Shown here one piece after another: positions 1 through 9,162 of a DNA stretch of 50,114 nucleotides. Origin of the DNA: an uncultured Chlorobiaceae bacterium (GTDB lineage Bacteria > Bacteroidota > Chlorobiia > Chlorobiales > Chlorobiaceae); NCBI GenBank assembly GCA_903869365.1, contig CAIPYV010000110.1, positions 1-50,114 on the forward strand. The letters are read 5' to 3'. Below the pieces are notes generated by a model. The model was not told where the DNA came from and made no database searches. It saw nothing but the letters and a program-made list of their open reading frames with translations. Positions within the stretch are counted from its first letter, which is position 1; each line of letters opens with the position of its first letter. A program made the translations under genes and the position numbers.

Positions 1-456
1 AGCCGTTCCGGAAAAGGCACTTATGCCGCTCTTGACCATGCAAGGGAGCATAACCGCCGATACCGCTGGTTTTTAAAACTGGATGTTCGCAAATATTTCG
101 AGAGCATTGATCATACCATACTGAAACAACAGCTTCGCAGGCTGTTCAAAGACAAGCTTCTGCTCTCGATTTTCGGGAAAATTATTGACAGCTATTCTAC
201 CGCAGCAGATAAAAGCGTTATTATCGGTACCAATCGTCCAGGGATGTTACTGCGAAAAAAAATGGCAGAGATCGGCCTTGATGTCGAGTACATCATGGAG
301 GGTGAGAAATTAGAGTTTACGGAGGAAACGCTGGAGATGAATGCCGCTGTAAGAAGGAAGCTTGCAGATATGAAGTATCGCATCGAGCAGCTGGAAAAAG
401 AATTGAGGGACATTCCCGGTTTGGAGTCTGAGCCAGATAAAAAAAAGAAAAAATGA
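1..456 (+). pseudogene. Reverse transcriptase fragment fused in frame to an unrelated (XRE-like?) C-terminus
   Basis: The frame is open from the first base of the window, so the 5' end lies outside. Residues 1-66 read like the N-terminal part of a retron/DGR/group-II-type reverse transcriptase: a conserved LKLDVRKYFESIDH block (first catalytic-Asp motif) followed by a helical LRRLFKD...IIDSY segment. The polypeptide then departs from the family. The expected GLPIGNLTSQ and YxDD motifs are absent. The last ~85 residues (RPGMLLRKKMAEIGLDVEYI, then a charged coiled coil ending in a lysine run) resemble the C-terminus of a phage-repressor/XRE regulator. I infer a deletion or recombination fused two genes in frame. 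The RT identity is fairly secure. The identity of the second half is tentative. The fusion cannot be an active polymerase. Confidence 0.6.
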
Positions 457-496
457 GTTTCGGGGTTGTACTTTGGCAGTCGCAACCCCGCCTCCT

Positions 497-721
497 TCAG
501 TTTTTATTGCCGGTCGCCAGATGGTGTATGAGGAGAGACTGTTTCCGGTCATGTTCATCAAGCATGGCGAGCAGCTCCTTGTAATCAGCAATCAAAGCAT
601 GCATATCATCAAGGAAGTGCCTGTATGCTTCAAGCTTTTCGGGATGGGTGTCTCTATAACTTCTGAGAATATCTTTTATGAAATGAATATGACTACCTGG
701 GGAGGGTGGAGTTTTTTGCAT
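497..721 (-). CDS. Small hypothetical protein (74 aa)
   Basis: Not recognised. It is a short, charged, predicted all-helical protein (HIHFIKDILRSYRD, then a Leu/Asp/Glu-rich helix ending near HDRKQSLLIHHL). There is no signal peptide or membrane segment. The opposite-strand frame over the same DNA has low-complexity composition and looks like a shadow. It lies between the chimeric RT ORF and the tandem integrases, with an 11-bp-arm inverted repeat 33 bp upstream of its ATG that could serve as an operator. It may be a small cargo gene of the integrase element. No function is proposed. Confidence 0.4.
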   Translation of the reverse strand: MQKTPPSPGSHIHFIKDILRSYRDTHPEKLEAYRHFLDDMHALIADYKELLAMLDEHDRKQSLLIHHLATGNKN

Positions 722-753
722 TTCTTTACTGATTAGTTTAAAAAAACTTTAGC

Positions 754-776
754 AATAATAAAGTAACTTTATTATT
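754..776. repeat. Perfect AT-rich inverted repeat (11-bp arms, 1-bp centre)
   Basis: The left arm AATAATAAAGT is followed by one base and then its exact reverse complement. It sits between the 3' end of the downstream integrase gene (stop at 815) and the start of the small gene at 721, both on the minus strand. It could be a dimeric operator for the small gene, a weak terminator hairpin for the integrase pair, or part of an attachment site. The sequence alone does not decide. Confidence 0.5.
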
Positions 777-814
777 CTACTGCCCCAATTTATTTTATTC
801 GGTATTTATACTTC

Positions 815-1969
815 TTATTCCTCCATATCTAAGATAATGGCATCAGCAGCTGCACGTCGACTTGCATTGACAACGTGTGCATAGATCATCGTTGTGTCAA
901 TTTTGGCGTGCCCCAGCATCTCGCTCAGGGTTTTGATGTTTGTATTTGCCAGAAGCTGCAGGGTGGCAAAGGTGTGGCGCATGGTATGGAAGGTTATATT
1001 TTTCTGAATACCGGCAGCCTGTATCCACTCTTTAAAAAACTTTCTGTAGGAATTGCAATGGATTTCCATCAGTCTTGGGAAAATAATTCCGGTTTGCGTT
1101 TCTGCATCCTTGTCAGCGGGTGATTTCTCCGCTGGTTCATCCTTTGTGGCGGCAATCTTTATTGCCTGTAGAGAGATGGGCAGGTAGTTGACTGCCTTGG
1201 TTTTTCGCTGCCTGAAATGAACGCAGGGTCCGGTGGGTTCAAAAACTACATCTTCCCATGTCAAGTGTGCAATATCTGAAATACGCATACCGGTAAGGGC
1301 TGCAAATAGGGCAGCTCGCTTGATCATTGGATTGCCGCAAGGCGTATCAGCGAGTATGTTTAATTCTTCCTGTGTCAGGTAGATAATTTTTGTCCGTTGC
1401 TGTGGTATTCCTCTTACCTGCTCGGTAAGCTTGACTTTCATCATATCATTGCGGTAGGCATGGTTCAGAGCTGTACGAATGTATGAAAAATCAGTGTTGG
1501 CAGTATTGATAGCATTATGTTCAATCAGGTGTGTCCGGAAATTTTCAAGCAGTTGCTTGTCGATTTCGGAAAAATACAAAGGCTGGTCAGGTTTAAGCTT
1601 CAAAAATGCCTGTAATTTCTTCAGCGAGTTTTTCCAATGGCTTTTTGTCTTGCTTGTAATATTTCTTTCCTCGGTATGCTTTTTAAAAAATTCTATAAAG
1701 TCAGCAGGCTTGTTCGTTATCAAAAAGTCATAGCGACCTGCATGAAGCTGTAACTGTGTTTTCGCAAGGATAGCGTTGACCAGTGTCATGGTCTCCTTAT
1801 TCTCCAGTCTTGCCTCTTTCGTTTTTGGGTTGACATGCAGTGACATGCCAAGATTGACAAACCGGGTAAGCTTGCCGGTTTCAGGGTGTGGTGCCGGAGG
1901 GTAAATATCAAGGCGTAATGAATAACGGGTTCCGTTATCGATCAGGCGTTTTCTGAGTGTCGCTTTCAT
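815..1969 (-). CDS. Tyrosine recombinase (phage/ICE-type integrase), copy B
   Basis: A 384-aa site-specific recombinase. Order of parts: N-terminal arm-binding region (MKATLRKRLIDNGTRYSLRL), SAM-like core-binding domain, C-terminal catalytic domain. Visible catalytic residues are Arg in TGMRISDIAHL, Lys in RQRKTKAV, HxxR in HTMRHTF, His in MLGHAKI, and the nucleophile Tyr in MIYAHV. I chose the ATG at 1969, not the in-frame upstream Met at 2029. It is preceded at good spacing by a strong GGGGGAG ribosome-binding sequence, and it matches the start of the upstream paralogue. The stop of that paralogue ends only 4 bp before this start, so the two are co-transcribed. All active-site residues are present. 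The target is unknown. Confidence 0.9.
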   Translation of the reverse strand: MKATLRKRLIDNGTRYSLRLDIYPPAPHPETGKLTRFVNLGMSLHVNPKTKEARLENKETMTLVNAILAKTQLQLHAGRYDFLITNKPADFIEFFKKHTEERNITSKTKSHWKNSLKKLQAFLKLKPDQPLYFSEIDKQLLENFRTHLIEHNAINTANTDFSYIRTALNHAYRNDMMKVKLTEQVRGIPQQRTKIIYLTQEELNILADTPCGNPMIKRAALFAALTGMRISDIAHLTWEDVVFEPTGPCVHFRQRKTKAVNYLPISLQAIKIAATKDEPAEKSPADKDAETQTGIIFPRLMEIHCNSYRKFFKEWIQAAGIQKNITFHTMRHTFATLQLLANTNIKTLSEMLGHAKIDTTMIYAHVVNASRRAAADAIILDMEE

Positions 1970-1973
1970 AATT

Positions 1974-3161
1974 CTACTCTCCCCCCATAGGAATGGTAAT
2001 GACATCAGCTGCAGCCCGTCGGCTTGCATTGACGACGTGGGCGTAAATCATCGTGTTCTCAATTTTGGTATGCCCCAGCATCTCGCTCAGGGTTTTGATG
2101 TTTGTATTTGCCAGAAGCTGCAGGGTGGCAAAGGTGTGGCGCATCGTATGGAAGGTTACATTTTTCTTGATACCCGCATCCCGAATCCAATTTTTAAAAT
2201 GAGGTTGTTTGCATTGGGTATGGAGTTCTATCAGTCTTGGGAAAACAAGTCCAGTTCGCTTCTCTGCAGGTATGTCAGCTGGTTTGTCAGTTTGGTTGCC
2301 GGTAGAGTTGCCGGTAGGGTTGTCGGGTACATCTGTTGCGGCAGCTATTTTTATTGCCTGTCGAGAGACCGGCAAGTAGTTGAGTGCCTTGGTTTTGCGC
2401 TGCCTGAAATGAACGCAGGGTCCGGTTGGATCAAAAACAACATCTTCCCACTTCAAGTGCGCAACATCTGAAATTCGCATACCGGTTAGGGCAGCAAAAA
2501 GGGCGGCTCGTTTAATCAGCGGCTTTCCACAAGGCGTTTTAACAAGTTTGTTTAATTCTTCCTTGGTCAGGTATATAATTTTAGTCCGTTGTGGTTGTAT
2601 TGCTTTGACCTGCTCGGTAATCTTGACTGTCATCATATCATTGCGATAGGCATGGATTAAGGCTGTACGGATGTTTGAGAAATCACTTCCGGCAGTATTA
2701 ATCGCAAAATTTTCAAGCAGGTAGGTTCGGAAATTTTCAAGGAGATTCTTGTCGATTTCGGAAAAATACAAAGGCTGATCTGGCTTAAGCTTTAAGAATG
2801 CCTGTAATTTTCTTAGCGATACGTTCCATTTTTTTTTTGTCGTGAGTGAAATATTTCTTTCCAGGGTATGCTTTTTATAAAATTCTATAAAGTCAGCAGG
2901 CTTGTTCGTTATCAAAAAATCATAGCGACCAGCATGCAGTTGCAGTTGTGTCTTGGTAAGGGTGGCATTTGCCAGTGCCATAGTCTCTTTATTCTCCAGT
3001 CTTGCCTCTTTCGTTTTTGGGTCGACCTGCAGTAACATGCCAAGATTGAGAAACCGGGTAAGTCTGCCGGTTTCAGGGTGTGGTGCAGGGGGATAGATAT
3101 CAAGGCGTAAAGAGTACCGGGTTCCGTTGTCGATCAGGCGTTTTCTGAGTGTCGCTTTCAT
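1974..3161 (-). CDS. Tyrosine recombinase (phage/ICE-type integrase), copy A
   Basis: A 395-aa paralogue of the gene immediately downstream, aligning along its whole length with near-identical start (MKATLRKRLIDNGTRYSLRL) and end (AHVVNASRRAAAD). Catalytic residues are intact: Arg in TGMRISDVAHL, HTMRHTF, MLGHTKI, and Tyr in MIYAHV. It carries a Pro/Thr/Asp-rich insertion (roughly DVPDNPTGNSTGNQTDKPAD) before the last catalytic block that the other copy has only in shorter, different form. An in-frame start at 3278 would add a segment translated from the GGAACA repeat array; I reject it because the paralogue starts at the equivalent of 3161. The tandem arrangement suggests duplication, or two recombinases acting together. 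Confidence 0.9.
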   Translation of the reverse strand: MKATLRKRLIDNGTRYSLRLDIYPPAPHPETGRLTRFLNLGMLLQVDPKTKEARLENKETMALANATLTKTQLQLHAGRYDFLITNKPADFIEFYKKHTLERNISLTTKKKWNVSLRKLQAFLKLKPDQPLYFSEIDKNLLENFRTYLLENFAINTAGSDFSNIRTALIHAYRNDMMTVKITEQVKAIQPQRTKIIYLTKEELNKLVKTPCGKPLIKRAALFAALTGMRISDVAHLKWEDVVFDPTGPCVHFRQRKTKALNYLPVSRQAIKIAAATDVPDNPTGNSTGNQTDKPADIPAEKRTGLVFPRLIELHTQCKQPHFKNWIRDAGIKKNVTFHTMRHTFATLQLLANTNIKTLSEMLGHTKIENTMIYAHVVNASRRAAADVITIPMGGE

Positions 3162-3475
3162 GGTATGATGGGTAAAATTGTAAAGCCAAATCGTTTTATC
3201 ATCGTGTGTTAAAGGAACGATCAGTGGAACAGATTCTGGAACAAATCGTGGAACAAAAACGGAACAACTCATGAACAAATCGGGAACAAATCGCGGAACA
3301 AATCGCGGAACAAATCAGGAACAAGCTGTGGAACAAGGTAAAAAAGCAAAGGTCACTATTCTTTGGTGTCCAGCGGAACAACTGTGGAACAAAAAGTAGC
3401 GAATTAATAACGAAACAAGAAATATAAAGAAAGAGGATAAGCTTGTAGAAGCAATGCTGGCGCTTGTTTTATACC
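3162..3475. repeat. Gene-free region with phased GGAACA repeat array
   Basis: This 314-bp stretch lies upstream of the integrase pair. Between about 3214 and 3391 it contains roughly a dozen copies of GGAACA, most extended to GGAACAAATCG. They begin near 3214, 3226, 3238, 3250, 3261, 3272 (TGAACA), 3283, 3295, 3307, 3318 and 3330, then 3375 and 3386. Steps are 11-12 bp, about one helical turn. No convincing gene is seen. On both strands the short frames here just translate the repeat. Plausible roles are arm-type integrase or excisionase binding sites, or an autoregulatory region. The function is inferred from position only. Confidence 0.7.
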
Positions 3476-5455
3476 TTAACGTATTTCTATGTTTTGCCCA
3501 CCATAACCATCAATCCAAGTCGCTGCACCAGCGTTCGCCAGGCCTGAGTTAGACCAGTTTGGTGTTGAGGTGACAGCATTGTTATTGCCAGCAAGAGCAA
3601 TGAGACTATATCCTGCCATATCATTAGCCGTTGAACCGGTCAGCATGGAGAGCAGTGTTCCATCTGGCTTGTAGAGGCGGACGGCACCTGCATTGGTTGC
3701 CGCAAAATCATCTGATGGAGTGGCAACAATAATATTGCCGTTGGAGAGTTCAACTATTTTACCTGAACCATGCTGGTTGCCTGCTTCAGGGTTGGCATCA
3801 GCTAACGGCGTGAGATAAAAAGTCTGAGTTGTCGGATGAACCTCAAGAGTTATGTTTCGCGGGTCGAGCAGCAGCAGACCGTTTTCGCCATTGGGGGCGG
3901 CGGTGATGACGTTACCTTCAAAGGTAAGCCTGTCATGGCTCGATATCTCGACCTCTCCACCGTTGCCGTTGTTTCTTCCTCCTCTCGCTTCGATTGTGCC
4001 GGCAAATGAGGTTGATTGGTCAGACCAGATTACTACGGTGCCGCCATTGCCGTTATCGAGTGCATTGGCGTTCAGCCTGGTGCTTTGAGTAACCAGTGTG
4101 GTTGCAGCGTTGGCCAGAGTGAAGTCGTTGCCCTGCCAGCCTCCGCCTATGAAGATTCGTCCGCCTCCGCTCTCTCCGTCAGCTGAGGCTGTTGTTCCGG
4201 CAATGATTGTTTCCGGCGCTGTGATGTCTATCTCCCCGCCTTGACCAGCAATGCCGCATGCGCTGACGCTTCCGGAAAAATAGAGTTTTTTTCCTGCGGT
4301 GATGGAGATGAGTCCACCCTGATTGCCATCGGCACGGATATGGCTGGCGGCGGTTTGTTCAATGCTGCCGAAAGCATTGATGAGGATATTCCCGCCGGTC
4401 GGATAGCCGCCTGTGTCCCATAAGCCGGCATCAAGCAGGTTATTGACGGTAGCATGAATTTCCGGAGCGCTGAATTTTCCTGTGTTGACCATCGTCCCTG
4501 CAGCGGTTGCATCAATGTTGTTTCCTGCCTCGATACTCCCACTGTTGCTGATTGTGCCGGCCTCAATGCTGACCTTGCCGTTGTGTTCTGTGATAGTGCC
4601 GGCACGCACCCTGCCGCTGTTGTTTACTCCTGTGGAAAGCAGTGCGTCAGCTGCGGATGCACTCATGACGACGCTGCCTCCATCAGCTTCAATAAGACCG
4701 CTGTTTTTTATCTGGGCGTTATAGGTTGCCTGATCTACCTTTATTGCAACAAGCCCGTAAGGATCAAAGCTGAGTGTGATTCCCTCTCCCACGGCTATTC
4801 CTGCCGTACCTTTGGATGCGATTATACTGCCTGTATTCTCAGCTGAGCTGCCGAGAAGTGCTGTAAAACCGGCGTTTATGTTCCCCTGGTTGATTACTGA
4901 GCCGGCAGAGCCATTCTTGAACAAGGTGTATTTTTCTGAGAGGAAATCGCTGTCCCTGATTGCGAGTGTTGAGGCTACCACGCCTCCTGCGTTTACGCTG
5001 GCTCCAGGGGCGAACAGCACACCGTTTTGGTTTACCAGAAAAATTTGTCCGTTGGCTGTGAGTGTTCCGAAGATGTGAGAAGGATTGTTCCCCAGCACCC
5101 GATTGAGCAGTATTGATTGGCATGTTGGTTGGGTAATGTTGACGGATTCGTTTTTGCTGATATCGAAGGAGTTCCAGTTAATGATGGCCTGCCTGCTTTC
5201 CTGAACGATATGCATGTCAGTGGAAGAGGGGTTGGTGATAGTGGCTTTTCCAACTGCCGTAAGCCCTTCTATCGGCAAGGCAGAAGTGCGGCCTTCGGGC
5301 AATAATGAGAATATCACTGCGACAGTTGTAATCCTGCATTTTCGGTACCATCTCCTTACCATCCTTTTCATGCCTGACTGCTGCTTTGAAATCGGCAATG
5401 TTAAAGAGTGCAGACGCGATGGCTGTTGTTCGATCTTGTCGTTCAGGATAGTCAT
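3476..5455 (-). CDS. Filamentous-haemagglutinin-type exoprotein (TpsA-like), probably C-terminally truncated
   Basis: A 659-aa secreted protein. A basic N-terminus and hydrophobic stretch (TTVAVIFSLLPEGRTSA) form an unusual signal peptide. Next comes a TPS/haemagglutination-activity domain (about residues 60-190) with the typical NQNGVLFAPGASVNAGG block. The middle is a beta-helix of NSGSIEAG- and GGEVEISS-like repeats. The last ~60 residues (RLYKPDGTLLSMLTGSTAND, AGYSLIALAGNNN) look like the first unit of a C-terminal repeat domain and then stop at GGQNIEIR. Related exoproteins are usually far longer. The stop is only ~85 bp from the integrase repeat region, so truncation by element insertion is plausible. 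No TpsB transporter is in the window. A Met at 5371 is an alternative start. Confidence 0.8.
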   Translation of the reverse strand: MTILNDKIEQQPSRLHSLTLPISKQQSGMKRMVRRWYRKCRITTVAVIFSLLPEGRTSALPIEGLTAVGKATITNPSSTDMHIVQESRQAIINWNSFDISKNESVNITQPTCQSILLNRVLGNNPSHIFGTLTANGQIFLVNQNGVLFAPGASVNAGGVVASTLAIRDSDFLSEKYTLFKNGSAGSVINQGNINAGFTALLGSSAENTGSIIASKGTAGIAVGEGITLSFDPYGLVAIKVDQATYNAQIKNSGLIEADGGSVVMSASAADALLSTGVNNSGRVRAGTITEHNGKVSIEAGTISNSGSIEAGNNIDATAAGTMVNTGKFSAPEIHATVNNLLDAGLWDTGGYPTGGNILINAFGSIEQTAASHIRADGNQGGLISITAGKKLYFSGSVSACGIAGQGGEIDITAPETIIAGTTASADGESGGGRIFIGGGWQGNDFTLANAATTLVTQSTRLNANALDNGNGGTVVIWSDQSTSFAGTIEARGGRNNGNGGEVEISSHDRLTFEGNVITAAPNGENGLLLLDPRNITLEVHPTTQTFYLTPLADANPEAGNQHGSGKIVELSNGNIIVATPSDDFAATNAGAVRLYKPDGTLLSMLTGSTANDMAGYSLIALAGNNNAVTSTPNWSNSGLANAGAATWIDGYGGQNIEIR

Positions 5456-5653
5456 GACGGTATAATTTACTTCTACAATACGTTTTTATTTAACGTAAAA
5501 ATACGCAAATTTATCGTCAAAACAAAAAATACGATGTATAATAGTTCAGTTCATCGCTGGATATGCTTTTTTTCTGTGGCATGAGGGGCAGGAGCCTTCT
5601 TCTGCAATGAACCAGGGGCTGGTCATGTCTGGCAAAGAGGCTCCGTCGAAGTG

Positions 5654-6847
5654 TCAGGCAAAAAAGGTATTGCGGATGTTCTCCCGATAAAGGGTAAGTC
5701 TTTTCTGAATTTCATCAAGATGATCGCCACCGAGTTTTTCCAGCAGTGCATTGGCGATGACCGGTGCGACAACTGCTTCAGCGACCACACCTGCTGCGGG
5801 AACTGCGCAAGTGTCGCTCCTTTCAAAGCGTGAAAGGGTCGGCTGCAGCGTTTCAATGTCAAACGAGAGCAGGGGAGTGACCAGTGAGGAGATTGGTTTC
5901 ATGGCTGCCCGGAGATGAATGATCTGACCGCTTGACATACTCCCTTCAACTCCGCCAGCCCGATTGGTTTTTCTTGCGACGCCATGTTCCGCACTAAGGT
6001 GAAATTCATCGTGTACCTGCGAACCGGTTTTTTTTGCGTTCTCAAAGGCGCTTCCGATTTCAACGCCCTTGACAGCCTGAATGGAGATGATTGCAGCTGC
6101 GAGTGCGGCATCAAGACGCCTGTCGTGTTGTACATAGCTTCCGAAGCCTGGCGGAACTCCGGTGATAAAAATTTCGATGATCCCGCCCAGAGTGTCACCA
6201 CTTTCTTTGGCTGCGTCAATAGCTGCCAGAGCTGCGGCCTCTGTTGTTTTGTCGAGCATGCGGACAGGTGAGATGTCGGCCTGTGTTGAAACTGCTTCTG
6301 CGCCTCGGATGAGGAGTTCGTCGAGCTGCAGTTTGTCAGAGGGTTCTGCCGCAGGTCCGATAGCCGAGATGTAACTGCCTATTTCAATCCCGAGGGTTTT
6401 AAGAAAGACTTTGCACAAGGTTCCTGCGGCAACACGTGCAGCTGTTTCCCGGGCTGATGAGCGCTCAATAACAGGCCGGATATCGTCAAAACCGTATTTT
6501 ATCCGTCCTGCTAGATCGGCATGGCCGGGTCTTGGAATCGTGATTTTGTCTATATTCTCATCAGGCTTCTCAAACTGGGCCATGGTGGTCGTCCAGTTAT
6601 CCCAGTCGCGATTTTTTATGACTAATGTGATTGGTGAACCGATGGTTTTGCCGAAACGGATGCCGGAGAGTACCTCAGCTTTATCGGTCTCTATTTTCAT
6701 GCGTCCTCCACGGCCATGTCCTTGCTGCCGGCGGGCTAACTGGGCGTTGATATCCTCGGAGGTTATAGGGACTCCCGCCGGCATGCCTTCCACTATTGCC
6801 GAAAGTGCAGGACCGTGGGACTCTCCTGCAGTAAAGTATCGTATCAT
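5654..6847 (-). CDS. aroC: Chorismate synthase
   Basis: Converts 5-enolpyruvylshikimate-3-phosphate to chorismate, the last common step of aromatic amino-acid synthesis, using reduced FMN. At 397 aa it has the family length. Signatures are present from the start (MIRYFTAGESHGPALSAIVE), through the RRQQGHGRGGRM phosphate/FMN-binding block near residue 40-50, and RPGHADLAGRIKYG, to the SSARETAARVAAG block. It lies downstream of hemB on the same strand but is separated by a terminator-like hairpin, so it probably has its own promoter. Confidence 0.97.
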   Translation of the reverse strand: MIRYFTAGESHGPALSAIVEGMPAGVPITSEDINAQLARRQQGHGRGGRMKIETDKAEVLSGIRFGKTIGSPITLVIKNRDWDNWTTTMAQFEKPDENIDKITIPRPGHADLAGRIKYGFDDIRPVIERSSARETAARVAAGTLCKVFLKTLGIEIGSYISAIGPAAEPSDKLQLDELLIRGAEAVSTQADISPVRMLDKTTEAAALAAIDAAKESGDTLGGIIEIFITGVPPGFGSYVQHDRRLDAALAAAIISIQAVKGVEIGSAFENAKKTGSQVHDEFHLSAEHGVARKTNRAGGVEGSMSSGQIIHLRAAMKPISSLVTPLLSFDIETLQPTLSRFERSDTCAVPAAGVVAEAVVAPVIANALLEKLGGDHLDEIQKRLTLYRENIRNTFFA

Positions 6848-6861
6848 GTTTTTATACAGTA

Positions 6862-6902
6862 AAATGCCCGGCTGTGTCCTGAGATGTGCAGCCGGGCTTT
6901 TT
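6862..6902 (-). terminator. Intrinsic terminator between hemB and aroC
   Basis: A 9-bp perfect GC-rich stem (GCCCGGCTG at 6866-6874 pairing with CAGCCGGGC at 6889-6897) with a 14-nt loop. It is flanked by a T run on the plus side and AT-rich sequence on the minus side. It lies just after the hemB stop and overlaps the aroC upstream region, so it most likely ends hemB transcripts. Confidence 0.7.
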
Positions 6903-6930
6903 CAATGAGTTATTCTTTTGTCAAGGATGT

Positions 6931-7938
<1,008 letters not shown>

Positions 7939-8010
7939 TTAAAAAGCCAAAAATACGAAAATCCAAGAACATCGCGAAGTTCCTGCAGGGAAAAACTACC
8001 ATGGATGCTT

Positions 8011-9162
8011 TTACAATAAAAAGCTCAACATAATGCCCGCCGCTACGGCTGAACCGATGACACCAGCGACATTCGGAGCCATGGCATGCATGATCAGGTG
8101 ATTGTCAGGGTCGGCTTTCAGTCCTTCAATCTGAACAACAAGCGCACTGTCCGGCACAGCAGAGACTCCTGCAGCACCGATCAGCGGATTTACCCTGTTT
8201 TCCGGTGAAAGAAAAAGGTTCATAAGTTTAGCAAAAAGCACCCCGCCAGCAGTTGATATCATAAAGGCAGTTGCGCCGAGAATAAAAATACGCAATGATT
8301 CTTGTGTAAGAAAGGTGGTTGCCTGGGTTGAAGCGCCGATGGTGAGACCAAGAATGATGGTGACCATATCGATCATGGCATTTTTTGCTGTATCGGCCAG
8401 ACGTTTTGTCACCATGGACTCTTTGAGCAGATTGCCTAAAAAAAGCATGCCGAGAAGCGGCAGCGATCCCGGCGCAATAAATCCCGTAAGAAGAAGAGCG
8501 ACAACAGGGAAGAGTATTTTTTCAAATTTACTTACTGAGCGCGGCGGTTTCATTTTAATTCTGCGTTCTTTTTTTGTGGTCAAAAGACGCATGATCGGTG
8601 GCTGAATGAGTGGAACCAAGGCCATATAAGAGTATGCGGCAATGGCGATAGGTCCAATGAGATGCGGAGCCAGTTTTGAAGAGAGAAATATTGCTGTTGG
8701 GCCGTCAGCTCCCCCGATTATTCCGATTGATGCAGCTTCCGGATTGGTGAATCCCAGTGAAAGAGCTCCGATGTAGGTTAGGAAAATGCCAAGCTGAGCT
8801 GCAGCACCGAGGAGCATGAGTTTGGGGTTTGAAATCAGGGGTGAAAAATCTGTCATGGCGCCGATTCCGAGAAAAATCAAGGGCGGGAAAATCCCTTTCA
8901 AGACACCCATGTAAAGATAATTCATAACGCTGCCTTCCTCATAGATGCCAAGATGCAATCCGGCATGTTCAGCGAATGGTGTGTTACCGATCAGGATACC
9001 GAATCCTATCGGGACGAGGAGAAGTGGCTTATATTCATATCGGATGGCAAGATAAATGAATATTAGTCCGACAAGAATCATCAACAGGTGTCCCGGAGTC
9101 GCATTGACAAAACCGGAATGTTCAAAAAACCGTACAAGTCCTTCCATAATAGTGTTATTCAA
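8011..9162 (-). CDS. oadB: Na+-transporting carboxylic acid decarboxylase, beta subunit (OadB/MmdB/GcdB family)
   Basis: A 383-aa polytopic membrane protein that couples decarboxylation of carboxybiotin to Na+ export. It has about 9-11 hydrophobic segments and the family's conserved blocks GIIGGADGPTAIFLSSKLAP (Na+/CO2 channel) and GAAGVSAVPDSALVVQ near the C-terminus. It is the last gene of a four-gene operon transcribed from 11503 and overlaps the biotin-carrier gene by 8 bp. The substrate is set by the carboxyltransferase upstream, so methylmalonyl-CoA is more likely than oxaloacetate. Confidence 0.93.
   Translation of the reverse strand: MNNTIMEGLVRFFEHSGFVNATPGHLLMILVGLIFIYLAIRYEYKPLLLVPIGFGILIGNTPFAEHAGLHLGIYEEGSVMNYLYMGVLKGIFPPLIFLGIGAMTDFSPLISNPKLMLLGAAAQLGIFLTYIGALSLGFTNPEAASIGIIGGADGPTAIFLSSKLAPHLIGPIAIAAYSYMALVPLIQPPIMRLLTTKKERRIKMKPPRSVSKFEKILFPVVALLLTGFIAPGSLPLLGMLFLGNLLKESMVTKRLADTAKNAMIDMVTIILGLTIGASTQATTFLTQESLRIFILGATAFMISTAGGVLFAKLMNLFLSPENRVNPLIGAAGVSAVPDSALVVQIEGLKADPDNHLIMHAMAPNVAGVIGSAVAAGIMLSFLL

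Noticed and set aside
3199-3381. Minus-strand frame rich in CSAICS repeats
   Set aside because: It is simply the translation of the GGAACA array and has no start context.
3214-3391. Possible CRISPR array
   Set aside because: Units are 11-12 bp with no unique spacers, and no cas genes are present.
7957-7995. Imperfect palindrome GAACATCGCGAAGTTC upstream of hemB
   Set aside because: It has a mismatch in the centre and no supporting context; too weak to list as an operator.
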